From contig JARGFV010000026.1 in NCBI GenBank assembly GCA_029210545.1, positions 1 to 28,721 of the forward strand: DNA of 28,721 bases, read 5' to 3'. The position numbers were made by a program, and so were the translations under genes. This stretch comes from a bacterium. GTDB taxonomy: Bacteria; BMS3Abin14. Positions within the stretch are counted from its first letter, which is position 1. Every line of letters starts with the position of its first letter. Below, one piece after another: positions 1 to 6,689 of the stretch. The notes under the pieces were generated by a model. It was not told the origin of the DNA. It worked only from the letters and a program-made list of their open reading frames with translations, and ran no database searches.

Positions 1-105
1 AAGCGTGGTTTTCCCTTTCCTTACAAATCAATGACTTACGGGGTGAGTCATTGATTTGGGCGCCCCGCGCGGGGCGCGTTGATGACTTTTTGCGAAGTCA
101 TCAAC
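1..105. repeat. Multi-hairpin intergenic repeat, copy 1 (inverted partner at 5295-5393)
   Basis: Three consecutive inverted repeats fill this stretch: 12-bp arms at 24-35 and 47-58, a perfect 18-bp palindrome gcgccccgcgcggggcgc at 60-77, and 11-bp arms at 78-88 and 95-105. Bases 1-99 match the reverse complement of 5295-5393 at about 90 percent identity by eye. The copy touches the window edge and may extend further left. It lies just downstream of iorB, so it could also act as a 3' end structure for that transcript. Confidence 0.85.
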
Positions 106-133
106 TTTGGACCTTGGACTTTGGACCTTGGAC
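106..133. repeat. 7-bp tandem array (TTTGGAC/CTTGGAC x4)
   Basis: Four uninterrupted heptamers TTTGGAC, CTTGGAC, TTTGGAC, CTTGGAC follow the hairpin repeat and end 14 bp before the iorB stop. The reverse-complement unit GTCCAAN recurs as a four-unit array at 25364-25391, so this is a dispersed family and not a local accident. Confidence 0.85.
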
Positions 134-147
134 TCTTCATAAAAGGG

Positions 148-741
148 CTAGACGTAGTCTTGTCCTTTTATGAACTCATACCCCTTCCAGAACGCCTCGA
201 CGTTAATATCCTCCCCCCCATTGATAATGCACCGGATGGTCTTCACCGCCGTCTCCGTGTCCACGATCCCTGTGGTGGCCACCAGGGCCCCCAGCATGAC
301 CATGTTCACCGTCTGGCAATGGCCCACGCCCCGTGCGATCTGACCGGCAGGGACGATAGCCGGATCGATACCGGACCGGGTGAACACCTCCCGCACCATG
401 TCGACGGTGGGGTAAAGGGACGGGTTCATCGTGGTGTGGTAGGGCATCCTCGTAACATCGCTGACAAGCACCCTGCCGTCCCTCTTGAGGTACGGTACGG
501 CGTGGAGGATCTCGGAAAGTTCCAGGGAAAGGATGGCGTCGGCGCATCCGTGACTGATCTTGGGGCAGATCCGTTCGCCGGCCCGGATGTGGCTGCGCAC
601 GGACCCCCCCAGCTGGGCGAGGCCCGAGTGGACGTAGAAACTGGGGTTGAGCCCGTCTGTGAGCATGGCCTTGGCCAGGATCTCCGAAAACAGGACGATC
701 CCCTGCCCGCCGATGCCGGCCGCGACGACGTTAAATTCCAA
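148..741 (-). CDS. iorB: Indolepyruvate:ferredoxin oxidoreductase, beta subunit
   Basis: This 197-residue protein is the gamma-type (pyruvate-ferredoxin oxidoreductase gamma family) subunit of indolepyruvate:ferredoxin oxidoreductase. With IorA it decarboxylates aryl-pyruvates to aryl-acetyl-CoA and reduces ferredoxin in the cytoplasm. The N-terminus carries the family signature GIGGQGIVLFSEILAKA (residues 9-25), followed by the conserved SGLAQLGGSVRSHIR segment. Length is normal for the family. The start is TTG at 741, preceded 8 nt upstream by GAGGAG. It overlaps the iorA end by 11 bp, which implies translational coupling. The next in-frame ATG lies well inside the conserved region, so the TTG start is preferred. 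Confidence 0.93.
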   Translation of the reverse strand: MEFNVVAAGIGGQGIVLFSEILAKAMLTDGLNPSFYVHSGLAQLGGSVRSHIRAGERICPKISHGCADAILSLELSEILHAVPYLKRDGRVLVSDVTRMPYHTTMNPSLYPTVDMVREVFTRSGIDPAIVPAGQIARGVGHCQTVNMVMLGALVATTGIVDTETAVKTIRCIINGGEDINVEAFWKGYEFIKGQDYV

Positions 742-2614
742 CCTTCCGTCTCCTCATCCTGAAAAAGTTTGACCTGATGGCGCCTTTGGGGCAGTAGCTG
801 ACGCAAAGGCCGCAGCTCTGGCAGACCTCGTTGTCAATGCGCACCTTGTCGCCTTCCCGAACGATGGCCGGACAGGCCAGGGCTTCAACGCAGGTCCGTT
901 CGCAACGGTCAAAACCGGGACATTTCCTGTCGCTGACCTTGACCGCGCGGTCCCAGCTCCTGGGCTGTCGGGCGACACAGGGTCCCCTCAGGACCAGCAC
1001 GTTGACCCCACTGCCGGTGAGAACCTTTTTAAAGGCCCTGACCGCCTTCCTTGTGCGGTACGGTTTGACCACCCTTACAGAGCGCACTCCCAATCCCCGG
1101 GCTATCTTTTCGATGGGAACACGGATCTCGTCACCACCCACCGTCCCGGGGGTCTCCTGGTATCCGGTCATGGCCGCCCAATTGTTGTCCAGAACGATGA
1201 TCGGCATGTCCTGCCCTGTGGCGACGGCGTTGACGATGGGAGGGATCCCCGAATGGTAGAAGGTCCCGTCGCCGAGTGTCGCCACCACAGGCCTGTGCAT
1301 CCCCGCGTCGAGGAACCCTTCCGCCAGCCCGATGCTGTTGCCCATTGAAACCTCGGTCCAGCAGATGGAAAAAGGCTCGTTGATCCCCAGGATGGTGCAG
1401 CCGATGTCCCCGGTGACCACTGTCCGGGCCGGGTCCTTCCCCAGTTCCCTCATGGCTTTGACAAGGGCGTAATAGGAGCTGCGGTGGGGGCATCCGGCGC
1501 AGAAGGTGAGAAGCCGCTGGACCTTAAGGGGCTCGGCGAGAGCCACGGCGCCGATCCCGGCACACGCCTCGACCTTCTTTCCCAGAACGTGGCCAAGGTA
1601 CTCCCTGACCTGGTCCGGGGAAAGGTCTCCTACGCGCGGGACGAGCCCGTCCTCCTTGCCGTAGACCACTGGCGGCTTTTCCATCATGCTGCTCTCGGCC
1701 CTGACCGCGCCTTCGATGAGGGGATCGAGCTCCTCGAGGACCAGGACCTTGTCGGTGCTCCCGAGGATCTTCCTGATCTTTTCCCGGGGAACCGGGTGGG
1801 CTGTGGCGACCTTGAGACGGGTCAGGTCAAGATTGTTTTTTTCCAGGACCTCCATCAGGTAATCCCAGGAAAGTGAAGAAGCGATAACGCCGGTCCTGCT
1901 CCCGGTCTCGGTGAGCAGGTTCAGGTGATCGGCCTGACTGCCTGCCCGATCGACCCTCTCAATGGCTTCCTTGTGCTGTCTCTGGCACCGGGCCGAACCG
2001 GCCTTGGTGAACTTGTCGATGTCGAAGGTGAAGAAAGCTTTCTGCCGCATCCTCCTGATCTCTCCCAGGGTCACCTTGCCGTAGGTGTAGGACAGGACGG
2101 TGGTGCTCCGCAGGAAGACCGGCCCGCCGATGGACTCGGATAGCTCGAATGCGTAGCGGGTGAAATCGAGCATCTCCTGGGGGTTGGCGGGAACCAGCAT
2201 GGGCGCGGAGGACAGCAGGGCATAGTAGCGGGAATCCTGCTCGACCATACCGTAATAGACGCCGGGGTCGTCGCCAACGTAGATCACAAGCCCCCCGACT
2301 GTTCCGGAGGCGGCCACGGACAGGACCGTGTCGGATGCCACGTTGAGGCCCGACATCTTCATGGTGACAAGGGTTCTCAGTCCCGCCCAGGAATGTCCGG
2401 CGGCGATGTCCATGGCCACCTTTTCGTTGACGGACCAGCGGGCGCCGATCTCGCTACCGGCTGACCTGAGAAGTTCGATGACCGGTGTGGTGGGAGTTCC
2501 GGGATAACCGGTGACAAAGGAAACACCGGCCTCAACACATCCACGCGCTATGGCTTCGTTCCCGGAAAAAAGGACCTCGGTACCGGGTCTGTCGACAGTG
2601 AGAGAAGATTTCAT
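731..2614 (-). CDS. iorA: Indolepyruvate:ferredoxin oxidoreductase, alpha subunit
   Basis: This 627-residue thiamine-diphosphate enzyme is the catalytic subunit paired with IorB. The pyrimidine-binding half is N-terminal (GYPGTPTTPV near residue 37). The TPP-binding half holds GDG at 448-450 and DNNW at 476-479, and a conserved FCAGCPHR lies at 371-378. The C-terminus is a ferredoxin-like domain with Cys 565, 571, 575, 581 and Cys 598, 601, 604, 608, enough for two [4Fe-4S] clusters. It begins 9 bp after the upstream isochorismatase-like gene with no evident Shine-Dalgarno sequence, so coupled translation is likely. The known role is fermentation or oxidation of aromatic amino acids via their 2-oxo acids. 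The exact aryl-pyruvate used here is not shown by sequence. Confidence 0.95.
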   Translation of the reverse strand: MKSSLTVDRPGTEVLFSGNEAIARGCVEAGVSFVTGYPGTPTTPVIELLRSAGSEIGARWSVNEKVAMDIAAGHSWAGLRTLVTMKMSGLNVASDTVLSVAASGTVGGLVIYVGDDPGVYYGMVEQDSRYYALLSSAPMLVPANPQEMLDFTRYAFELSESIGGPVFLRSTTVLSYTYGKVTLGEIRRMRQKAFFTFDIDKFTKAGSARCQRQHKEAIERVDRAGSQADHLNLLTETGSRTGVIASSLSWDYLMEVLEKNNLDLTRLKVATAHPVPREKIRKILGSTDKVLVLEELDPLIEGAVRAESSMMEKPPVVYGKEDGLVPRVGDLSPDQVREYLGHVLGKKVEACAGIGAVALAEPLKVQRLLTFCAGCPHRSSYYALVKAMRELGKDPARTVVTGDIGCTILGINEPFSICWTEVSMGNSIGLAEGFLDAGMHRPVVATLGDGTFYHSGIPPIVNAVATGQDMPIIVLDNNWAAMTGYQETPGTVGGDEIRVPIEKIARGLGVRSVRVVKPYRTRKAVRAFKKVLTGSGVNVLVLRGPCVARQPRSWDRAVKVSDRKCPGFDRCERTCVEALACPAIVREGDKVRIDNEVCQSCGLCVSYCPKGAIRSNFFRMRRRKVGI

Positions 2615-2623
2615 GGAAGAGGG

Positions 2624-3178
2624 TTATCGTAAGAGCGCCGAGATCTCCTTGAACTCAGGAGTGCCTGCCTTCCCCAGGATCTGGAAAGCGACGGTTTCCG
2701 AAGAGGTTATGACGGCACCGGCCCGTTCCATGGATCTCAGTGCGGCGTCGCGGTTGCCGTCGGACCTTGAACAGACGGCATCCCATGGTACATGAAGGGA
2801 GTATCCCGAGTCGATGAGATCCAGGGCTGTCTGATACACGCAGATGTGAGCCTCCATACCGGTGAGGATCACTTTTTTCCTGCCGAGGCCGTCGAGGGCC
2901 TTGTTGAACGGCTCCTCACCGCAGCAGGAGAAGATGATCTTCTCGACGTGTTCGACCCCCTCCAGCTGCCCGGCGAGGGATTTCACCGTGGGGCCAAGGC
3001 CCCTGGTGTACTGCTGGGTCAGAACAACGGGGATATCGTGGAGCCGGGCAACCCGGATCAGGACGCCGATCGCTCCTTCGACCTGTTCACGCCGGTCCAT
3101 GACCTTGGCCAGGCGCTCCTGGACATCCACGATTACCAGGACGGCTCCTGACGCCTTGATCCGCATTTTGTCGATCAT
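2624..3178 (-). CDS. Isochorismatase-family cysteine hydrolase
   Basis: This 184-residue alpha/beta hydrolase of the isochorismatase/nicotinamidase superfamily appears to be the first gene of the iorAB transcript. The catalytic triad of the family is visible: Asp18 in VLVIVDVQERL, Lys80 before IIFSCC, and Cys113 in LTGMEAHICVYQ. The length and the GMEAHICVYQTALDL motif match the YcaC-like subgroup, whose substrates are mostly unknown. GGAG lies 8 nt before the ATG. Its place directly upstream of iorAB suggests a role with an amide or ester intermediate of the same pathway, but that is inference. Nicotinamidase or true isochorismatase activity is not supported by anything beyond the fold. Confidence 0.9.
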   Translation of the reverse strand: MIDKMRIKASGAVLVIVDVQERLAKVMDRREQVEGAIGVLIRVARLHDIPVVLTQQYTRGLGPTVKSLAGQLEGVEHVEKIIFSCCGEEPFNKALDGLGRKKVILTGMEAHICVYQTALDLIDSGYSLHVPWDAVCSRSDGNRDAALRSMERAGAVITSSETVAFQILGKAGTPEFKEISALLR

Positions 3179-3198
3179 ACTCTAGCTCCGTAATAATT

Positions 3199-3277
3199 GG
3201 TCGCTTGGAGCGAAGTTCGAAGAACGCTGAGCGAAGAAGGGCCTTTCTTCGCGCTTCGTGCTTTGCTCTTCGCGCTA
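3199..3277. repeat. Degenerate ~8-bp array (GCGAAG / CTTCGC type), inverted halves
   Basis: The region between the hydrolase and the first IclR gene is built from units such as gcgaagtt, cgaagaac, gcgaagaa on the left, and their reverse complements (cttcgcgc, ttcgtgct, ctcttcgc) on the right, so the two halves can pair. A similar run occurs at about 26187-26215. No gene or convincing promoter was seen in it. Confidence 0.6.
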
Positions 3278-3284
3278 TTTGTCC

Positions 3285-3341
3285 CTAGGAGCCTGTGCCC
3301 TCCCTGCTAAGAAAAAGGGAGGTTCTCCGACAGGCTCCTAG
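3285..3341. repeat. MITE-like nested hairpin
   Basis: Perfect 12-bp terminal inverted repeats, ctaggagcctgt (3285-3296) and acaggctcctag (3330-3341), enclose a second stem, cctccc (3299-3304) with gggagg (3317-3322). It lies downstream of the IclR gene at 3365. There is no T-tract on the minus strand after the stem, so it is a poor intrinsic terminator. A short non-autonomous element or extragenic palindrome is more likely. Confidence 0.7.
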
Positions 3342-3346
3342 ACACT

Positions 3347-3364
3347 GGGAGCCCGGTGGCTCCC
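3347..3364 (-). terminator. Short hairpin directly after IclR stop
   Basis: gggagcc (3347-3353) and ggctccc (3358-3364) form a perfect 7-bp stem with a 4-base loop immediately after the TAA stop. There is no U-tract on the minus-strand transcript. It may stabilise the 3' end or assist termination together with the hairpin at 3285-3341. Confidence 0.45.
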
Positions 3365-4153
3365 TTATGACTTGTACCCCAGTTTTTCGGAGATCTCCCC
3401 GCAGGCCTTGAGGATCAGGGGAACGTACTCCTTCTTCAACTGGTCCGTGGACATGCGGACTGATGGGGCGGAGATGGACACGGCCCCGACAACTTTCCTC
3501 GTATAGTCGTGAATCGGAGCTCCGACACACCGGACACCCTCGTCCCACTCCTCCTCGTCAATGGCGTATCCCAGTTCCTTGACCAGGGCAAGGTGCTCGA
3601 GCATCTTGTCGCGGTCCGAAATGGTTTTGGGAGTGAACTTTTTGAGTTCTTTTTTCCCCAGGACCTCGGCGATCGTCTCGGGGTTCTCGAAGGCAAGCTG
3701 TGCCTTTCCCATGGCGCTGCAATAGGTGGGCACCCTGCATCCCACCCTTGAGAGAACCCGGACCGTGTGGGTGGACTCGACAACGTCGAGGTAAAAGGCG
3801 TAATTTTCCTTGAGGATACCGATGTAAACGTTCTCGTTGATCTTGTGGTTCAGCTCCTCCATCAACGGGCGGGCCACCCTCAGCAGGCCCGTGTGCCGGA
3901 TGTAGGTTTGCCCCATTTCCAGGGCTCCAAGCCCCAGACGGTAGTTGTCGGTAACCCTGTTCTGCTCTATATAGCCTCGATTCTCAAGGGTCGCCAGGAT
4001 GCGGAAGATGTTGTTCTTGTGGAGATTGAGGCGCCTGGACAGTTCGGTGATCCCGAGTTCATCCTCTTCTCCGTGGAACGCTTCCAGGACATCCAGGGCA
4101 TGATCAACCGACTGTATTATGTAATCGGTTTTTTTCCTCTTGGTCTGGGTCAT
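3365..4153 (-). CDS. IclR-family transcriptional regulator (1)
   Basis: This 262-residue cytoplasmic regulator has the two-domain IclR layout. A winged helix-turn-helix spans about residues 14-75, with recognition-helix region LNLHKNNIFRILATLENRG. A C-terminal effector-binding domain covers about 90-255, including YCSAMGKAQLAF and DEEEWDEGVRCVGAPI. IclR proteins typically control catabolism of aromatic or other organic acids. GGAGGAG precedes the ATG. It is strongly similar to the IclR gene immediately upstream (4446-5243), especially in the DNA-contacting helix, so the pair probably arose by tandem duplication. A strong sigma70-type promoter lies 130-160 bp upstream. Likely targets are iorAB and/or the CoA-transferase operon, by proximity only. 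Confidence 0.93.
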   Translation of the reverse strand: MTQTKRKKTDYIIQSVDHALDVLEAFHGEEDELGITELSRRLNLHKNNIFRILATLENRGYIEQNRVTDNYRLGLGALEMGQTYIRHTGLLRVARPLMEELNHKINENVYIGILKENYAFYLDVVESTHTVRVLSRVGCRVPTYCSAMGKAQLAFENPETIAEVLGKKELKKFTPKTISDRDKMLEHLALVKELGYAIDEEEWDEGVRCVGAPIHDYTRKVVGAVSISAPSVRMSTDQLKKEYVPLILKACGEISEKLGYKS

Positions 4154-4284
4154 CTACTCCTCCGTCCCGCAGAATGCACGCTTCGCGTCCATCCTGTTCG
4201 GGCATGACCTGACAGCCCGGGACGCCCGCAGCGCTCCCAGTCAGACATTTTTTCAGATCCATCACAACCGATGAATAAAACGGG

Positions 4285-4313
4285 ATTGTATTGATGGGGG
4301 GGTGATAAGTCAA
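4285..4313 (-). promoter_or_regulatory. Sigma70-type promoter for IclR regulator 1
   Basis: On the minus strand, TTGACT (4313-4308) is followed by an exact 17-bp spacer and TACAAT (4290-4285), each one base from consensus. The predicted start is near 4278, leaving a leader of about 125 nt before the ATG at 4153. It lies in the gap between the two IclR genes, so IclR 1 (and possibly the iorAB block) can be transcribed separately from IclR 2. Confidence 0.7.
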
Positions 4314-4329
4314 GGACTCCGGAATTCAC

Positions 4330-4358
4330 TTCCCGAGATACCGGCACAAATTCCCGAG
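4330..4358 (-). promoter_or_regulatory. Direct-repeat operator candidate CTCGGGAA x2
   Basis: Two identical 8-mers, ttcccgag at 4330-4337 and 4351-4358, are spaced 21 bp start to start, about two helical turns. They sit 17-45 bp upstream of the -35 hexamer of the promoter at 4285-4313. This is the position expected for an activator or autoregulator. Direct and palindromic repeats are known for IclR-type aromatic regulators such as PcaU and PobR. Assignment to the IclR proteins here is inference. Confidence 0.45.
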
Positions 4359-4434
4359 TTACAAAACCCGTCTGAAACAACAGGTTACGTCTGCCGGCAA
4401 TAAACTTCCGGAATTATAAAAAGAAACAGTGTTT

Positions 4435-4448
4435 TGAAACTGGTTTCA
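4435..4448. repeat. Short palindrome overlapping IclR 2 stop codon
   Basis: tgaaactggtttca is a 6-bp-arm palindrome that includes the TGA stop of the upstream IclR gene (4446-4448). It could be an operator half of the intergenic region or a small 3' hairpin. Nothing else supports either reading. Confidence 0.3.
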
Positions 4449-5243
4449 TTCCACGGTCCGGTCGATGAGATGGCCCAACTTCCGGGAGATCTCAACGGCA
4501 CATTCCATGACGGCGGGGACGATCTCCCCTTCAACACGCTGTTCGGGAAGCCTGTCGGACGGGCCGCTGACCGACAGGGCGCCCTGGATCTTTCCGTAAT
4601 AATCGAGGATGGGAGCCGCAACACACTTGAGACCCTCGTTCCATTCCTCGTTGTCAACGGCAAAACCGTTCCGGGCGACATCCCTGGTCGCTGCCTTGAG
4701 TTTACGTTTATCGGTGATGGTATTGGGGGTCAACTTCTGCAGCACCATGCTCTTGATAAGCTCATCGGAAACAGCTTCGCCGATAAAGGCCAAAAAGATC
4801 TTTCCGGTGGCGGTACAGTGCGGTGAAACGCTGGTTCCGAGGCGCGATATCACCTGGATCGTCTGGTCGGCGACGATCTCGTCCAGGTAAAAGACGTGAG
4901 TCCCCCGCAAAACCGAAAGGTAGGTGTTCTCTCTGAGCTGTGCGGTGAGAGCTTCCATCTGGGGGTGGGATACAGAGAGAAGGCTGGTGTGCCTCAGGTA
5001 GGCCTGTCCGGCTTCGAAAGCCTTGAGCCCGAGGCGATAGTTCCCGGTGCGCGGATTCTGTTCCACGTACCCGCGGCCTTCCAGTGTGGCCAGAATGCGA
5101 AACACGTTGTTCTTGTGCAGGTTGAGCGTCTTGGCGAGCTGGGTCACACCCAGCTCAGGTTCGTCCGCCCTGAAAGCCTCCAGGACATCGAAGGCGTGGT
5201 CCACCGAGTGAATGATGTAATCGCTTTTATTTCTCTTGATCAT
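4446..5243 (-). CDS. IclR-family transcriptional regulator (2)
   Basis: This 265-residue IclR regulator is a paralogue of the next gene downstream. The winged helix spans about residues 10-70, with LNLHKNNVFRILATLEGRG almost identical to the neighbour. The effector domain (HCTATGKIFLAF, DNEEWNEGLKCVAAPI) is more diverged. This pattern suggests shared or overlapping operators but different ligands. The start is ATG at 5243 (MIKRNKSDYI); upstream only a weak GAGGT about 13 nt away is seen. It is the promoter-proximal gene of the block that ends with iorB, separated from IclR 1 by 292 bp containing a second promoter. Confidence 0.93.
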   Translation of the reverse strand: MIKRNKSDYIIHSVDHAFDVLEAFRADEPELGVTQLAKTLNLHKNNVFRILATLEGRGYVEQNPRTGNYRLGLKAFEAGQAYLRHTSLLSVSHPQMEALTAQLRENTYLSVLRGTHVFYLDEIVADQTIQVISRLGTSVSPHCTATGKIFLAFIGEAVSDELIKSMVLQKLTPNTITDKRKLKAATRDVARNGFAVDNEEWNEGLKCVAAPILDYYGKIQGALSVSGPSDRLPEQRVEGEIVPAVMECAVEISRKLGHLIDRTVE

Positions 5244-5294
5244 CCCGGTTCAAGACCTCGAATCGATTTGGACCGTACGCACCCAATAAAGATA

Positions 5295-5436
5295 GACTCG
5301 CAAAAAGTCCATCAACGCACCCCGCGCGGGGTGCCCAAATCAATGACCCGCACCGTAAGTCATTGATTTGTGAGGAAAGGGAAAACGACGCTTTTCCCTT
5401 TCCGTTGAGCAAAAAGTCCCGGATTGGACTTTTTGC
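5295..5436. repeat. Multi-hairpin intergenic repeat, copy 2 (compound stem array)
   Basis: Bases 5295-5393 are the inverted counterpart of 1-99. In order the element holds a GC palindrome gcaccccgcgcggggtgc (5317-5334), 12-bp arms caaatcaatgac and gtcattgatttg, perfect 12-bp arms ggaaagggaaaa (5374-5385) and ttttccctttcc (5392-5403), and perfect 11-bp arms gcaaaaagtcc (5409-5419) and ggactttttgc (5426-5436). Relative to copy 1, the GC palindrome differs by a G-to-A and a matching C-to-T, so pairing is kept. The neighbouring 5244-5550 gap has no gene; the rest of it is the TPR-gene terminator. Confidence 0.85.
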
Positions 5437-5451
5437 GACCCTGTCAATAAA

Positions 5452-5509
5452 GAAAGAAAAAAACGGGGATGCCCCTCCAGGAGGGGGGGCAAACCAGAGG
5501 GGCACCCCC
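5452..5509 (-). terminator. Rho-independent terminator of the TPR gene
   Basis: On the minus strand a GC-rich stem (5495-5509 with 5464-5480, core GGGGTGCCCCTCTGG pairing with CTGGAGGGGCATCCCC) is followed by a run of seven T (5463-5457) in a T-rich tail. It starts about 40 bp past the TPR gene stop and is a well-formed intrinsic terminator. Confidence 0.75.
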
Positions 5510-5550
5510 TTTCCCATTGCTGGGAACCTAAGGATATCTTCTCATTATTC

Positions 5551-6129
5551 TCAATCCGCCGTCTTCTTCATCCTGACCGACTCGCTGATACCCGACCTGC
5601 GTCCCATCTCGAGCCTGTCGATCCTCTCCTGAACAGCGTGCAGATAGCGGCCGGTACCATCCCACAGTTCCTTGAAGCGCCTGTAAGTTTTAAGGGCATC
5701 GTCAGTCCGGTGCATCTGCTCGTAAACGAGGCCCAGATGCATGTAGGCTTCGGGCAGCTCGGGCCTGAGGTGGATGACCTGTTCATAAGCCATGGCCGCA
5801 TCCTGAAGCCTCGGTTTCTTCGTCAGGACCTCCAGGCCCCGTACCGGTTGCTCGTCGAACAGGTAAGCGGACCCGAGATTGAGCAGCGCCTCGACAAAGT
5901 CGGGCTTTATCAGAACCGCCTGTTTGAAACACTCTTGCGCGTTCCGGTAGTCCTTCATCTCGAAGTAGGCTGTACCCATGTTGTTGTGGGCCTCGGCGAA
6001 CTTCTTGTCCTTCCTGAGGGCCTTCTTGTAATACTCGATGGCCGGAGTGATCTTTTTCTCATCGAAGAGTTGGTTTCCCTTCGTCCAGTAATCGTGTGCT
6101 GCAGGGTTGTCTGTGAATCTGTCTTTCAT
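5551..6129 (-). CDS. Tetratricopeptide repeat protein
   Basis: This 192-residue soluble protein is made of TPR helices. Clear repeats are A-I-EYYKKALRKDKKFAEAHNNMGTAYFEM, YRNAQECFKQAVLIKPDFVEALLNLGSAYL and AAMAYEQVIHLRPELPEAYMHLGLVYEQM. There is no signal peptide or membrane segment, so it is probably a cytoplasmic protein-interaction scaffold. The segment between the second and third clear repeats (DEQPVRGLEVLTKKPRLQD) breaks the 34-residue period. Its partner is not indicated by the neighbours. The ATG at 6129 has only a weak G-rich stretch upstream. Its own terminator at 5452-5509 makes it a separate unit from the regulators downstream. Confidence 0.88.
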   Translation of the reverse strand: MKDRFTDNPAAHDYWTKGNQLFDEKKITPAIEYYKKALRKDKKFAEAHNNMGTAYFEMKDYRNAQECFKQAVLIKPDFVEALLNLGSAYLFDEQPVRGLEVLTKKPRLQDAAMAYEQVIHLRPELPEAYMHLGLVYEQMHRTDDALKTYRRFKELWDGTGRYLHAVQERIDRLEMGRRSGISESVRMKKTAD

Positions 6130-6231
6130 GGTCGTTGGCCCCCCGGGCTGGTTTAGATTTCAGATTCCAGATTCCAAAGAAGGATTTGCTTCCTCATTCC
6201 GCAATTTGGATTTTGAAAACTTGAATTCGCT

Positions 6232-6531
6232 TTAATAGTATTCCAGGTATTCTCCAAGGATCTTGCATCCCAGTGACTGCGCGAGATCGCAAAGAAAATT
6301 CTCCACGTCACCGATATCCATATCTTTGACGACAACTTCCAGGGTCTTTCCATCGGAGGAAAAATACAGGGTGGGAAGTTCCCAGCTTTCCGGCGTCCAC
6401 CGTCCGCCCCTCTCTCCGAGAGGCGTGTAGGTCCCCGGGTAAGCTTCCAGGGTCTTCATCTTTTCCTGGATCTCCTCAAGGGCGAGTTTTCTTTCAAATT
6501 CCAGAATCTTAAAGTTGAAATCGTCTAACAT
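6232..6531 (-). CDS. Small hypothetical protein (99 aa)
   Basis: I do not recognise this protein. It is acidic, soluble and without a signal peptide. The N-terminal third is helical and charged (FERKLALEEIQEKMKTLEAY). The middle contains GERGGRWTPESWELPTLYFSSDGKTLEVVVKDMD in two parts consistent with beta strands, and the C-terminus is a helix ending in EYLEYY. A GGGAGG site lies 9 nt before the ATG, and the codon pattern is that of a real gene. It is 102 bp upstream of the TPR gene on the same strand and may be co-transcribed with it. Confidence 0.7.
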   Translation of the reverse strand: MLDDFNFKILEFERKLALEEIQEKMKTLEAYPGTYTPLGERGGRWTPESWELPTLYFSSDGKTLEVVVKDMDIGDVENFLCDLAQSLGCKILGEYLEYY

Positions 6532-6651
6532 CTAAGTGCGCCTCCCCCTTCTGTGATCTCATTTTTGCTATACCATTTGATAAAGTTGAGAATTTACATC
6601 CGCTCCTCCCGTGGTACGGCACTGCTGTTCCCAGGGTGGAGAAAGGCAGGC

Positions 6652-6677
6652 GGAGAGGGGCGCTTAAGCCCCTCTCC
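6652..6677 (-). terminator. Hairpin after the CoA-transferase operon
   Basis: ggagagggg (6652-6660) and cccctctcc (6669-6677) form a perfect 9-bp GC-rich stem with an 8-base loop, 12 bp beyond the CoA-transferase stop. On the minus strand it is followed by a weak pyrimidine tract rather than a clean T-run, so it is a plausible but imperfect intrinsic terminator. Confidence 0.55.
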
Positions 6678-6689
6678 ACCCGGTTGTTC

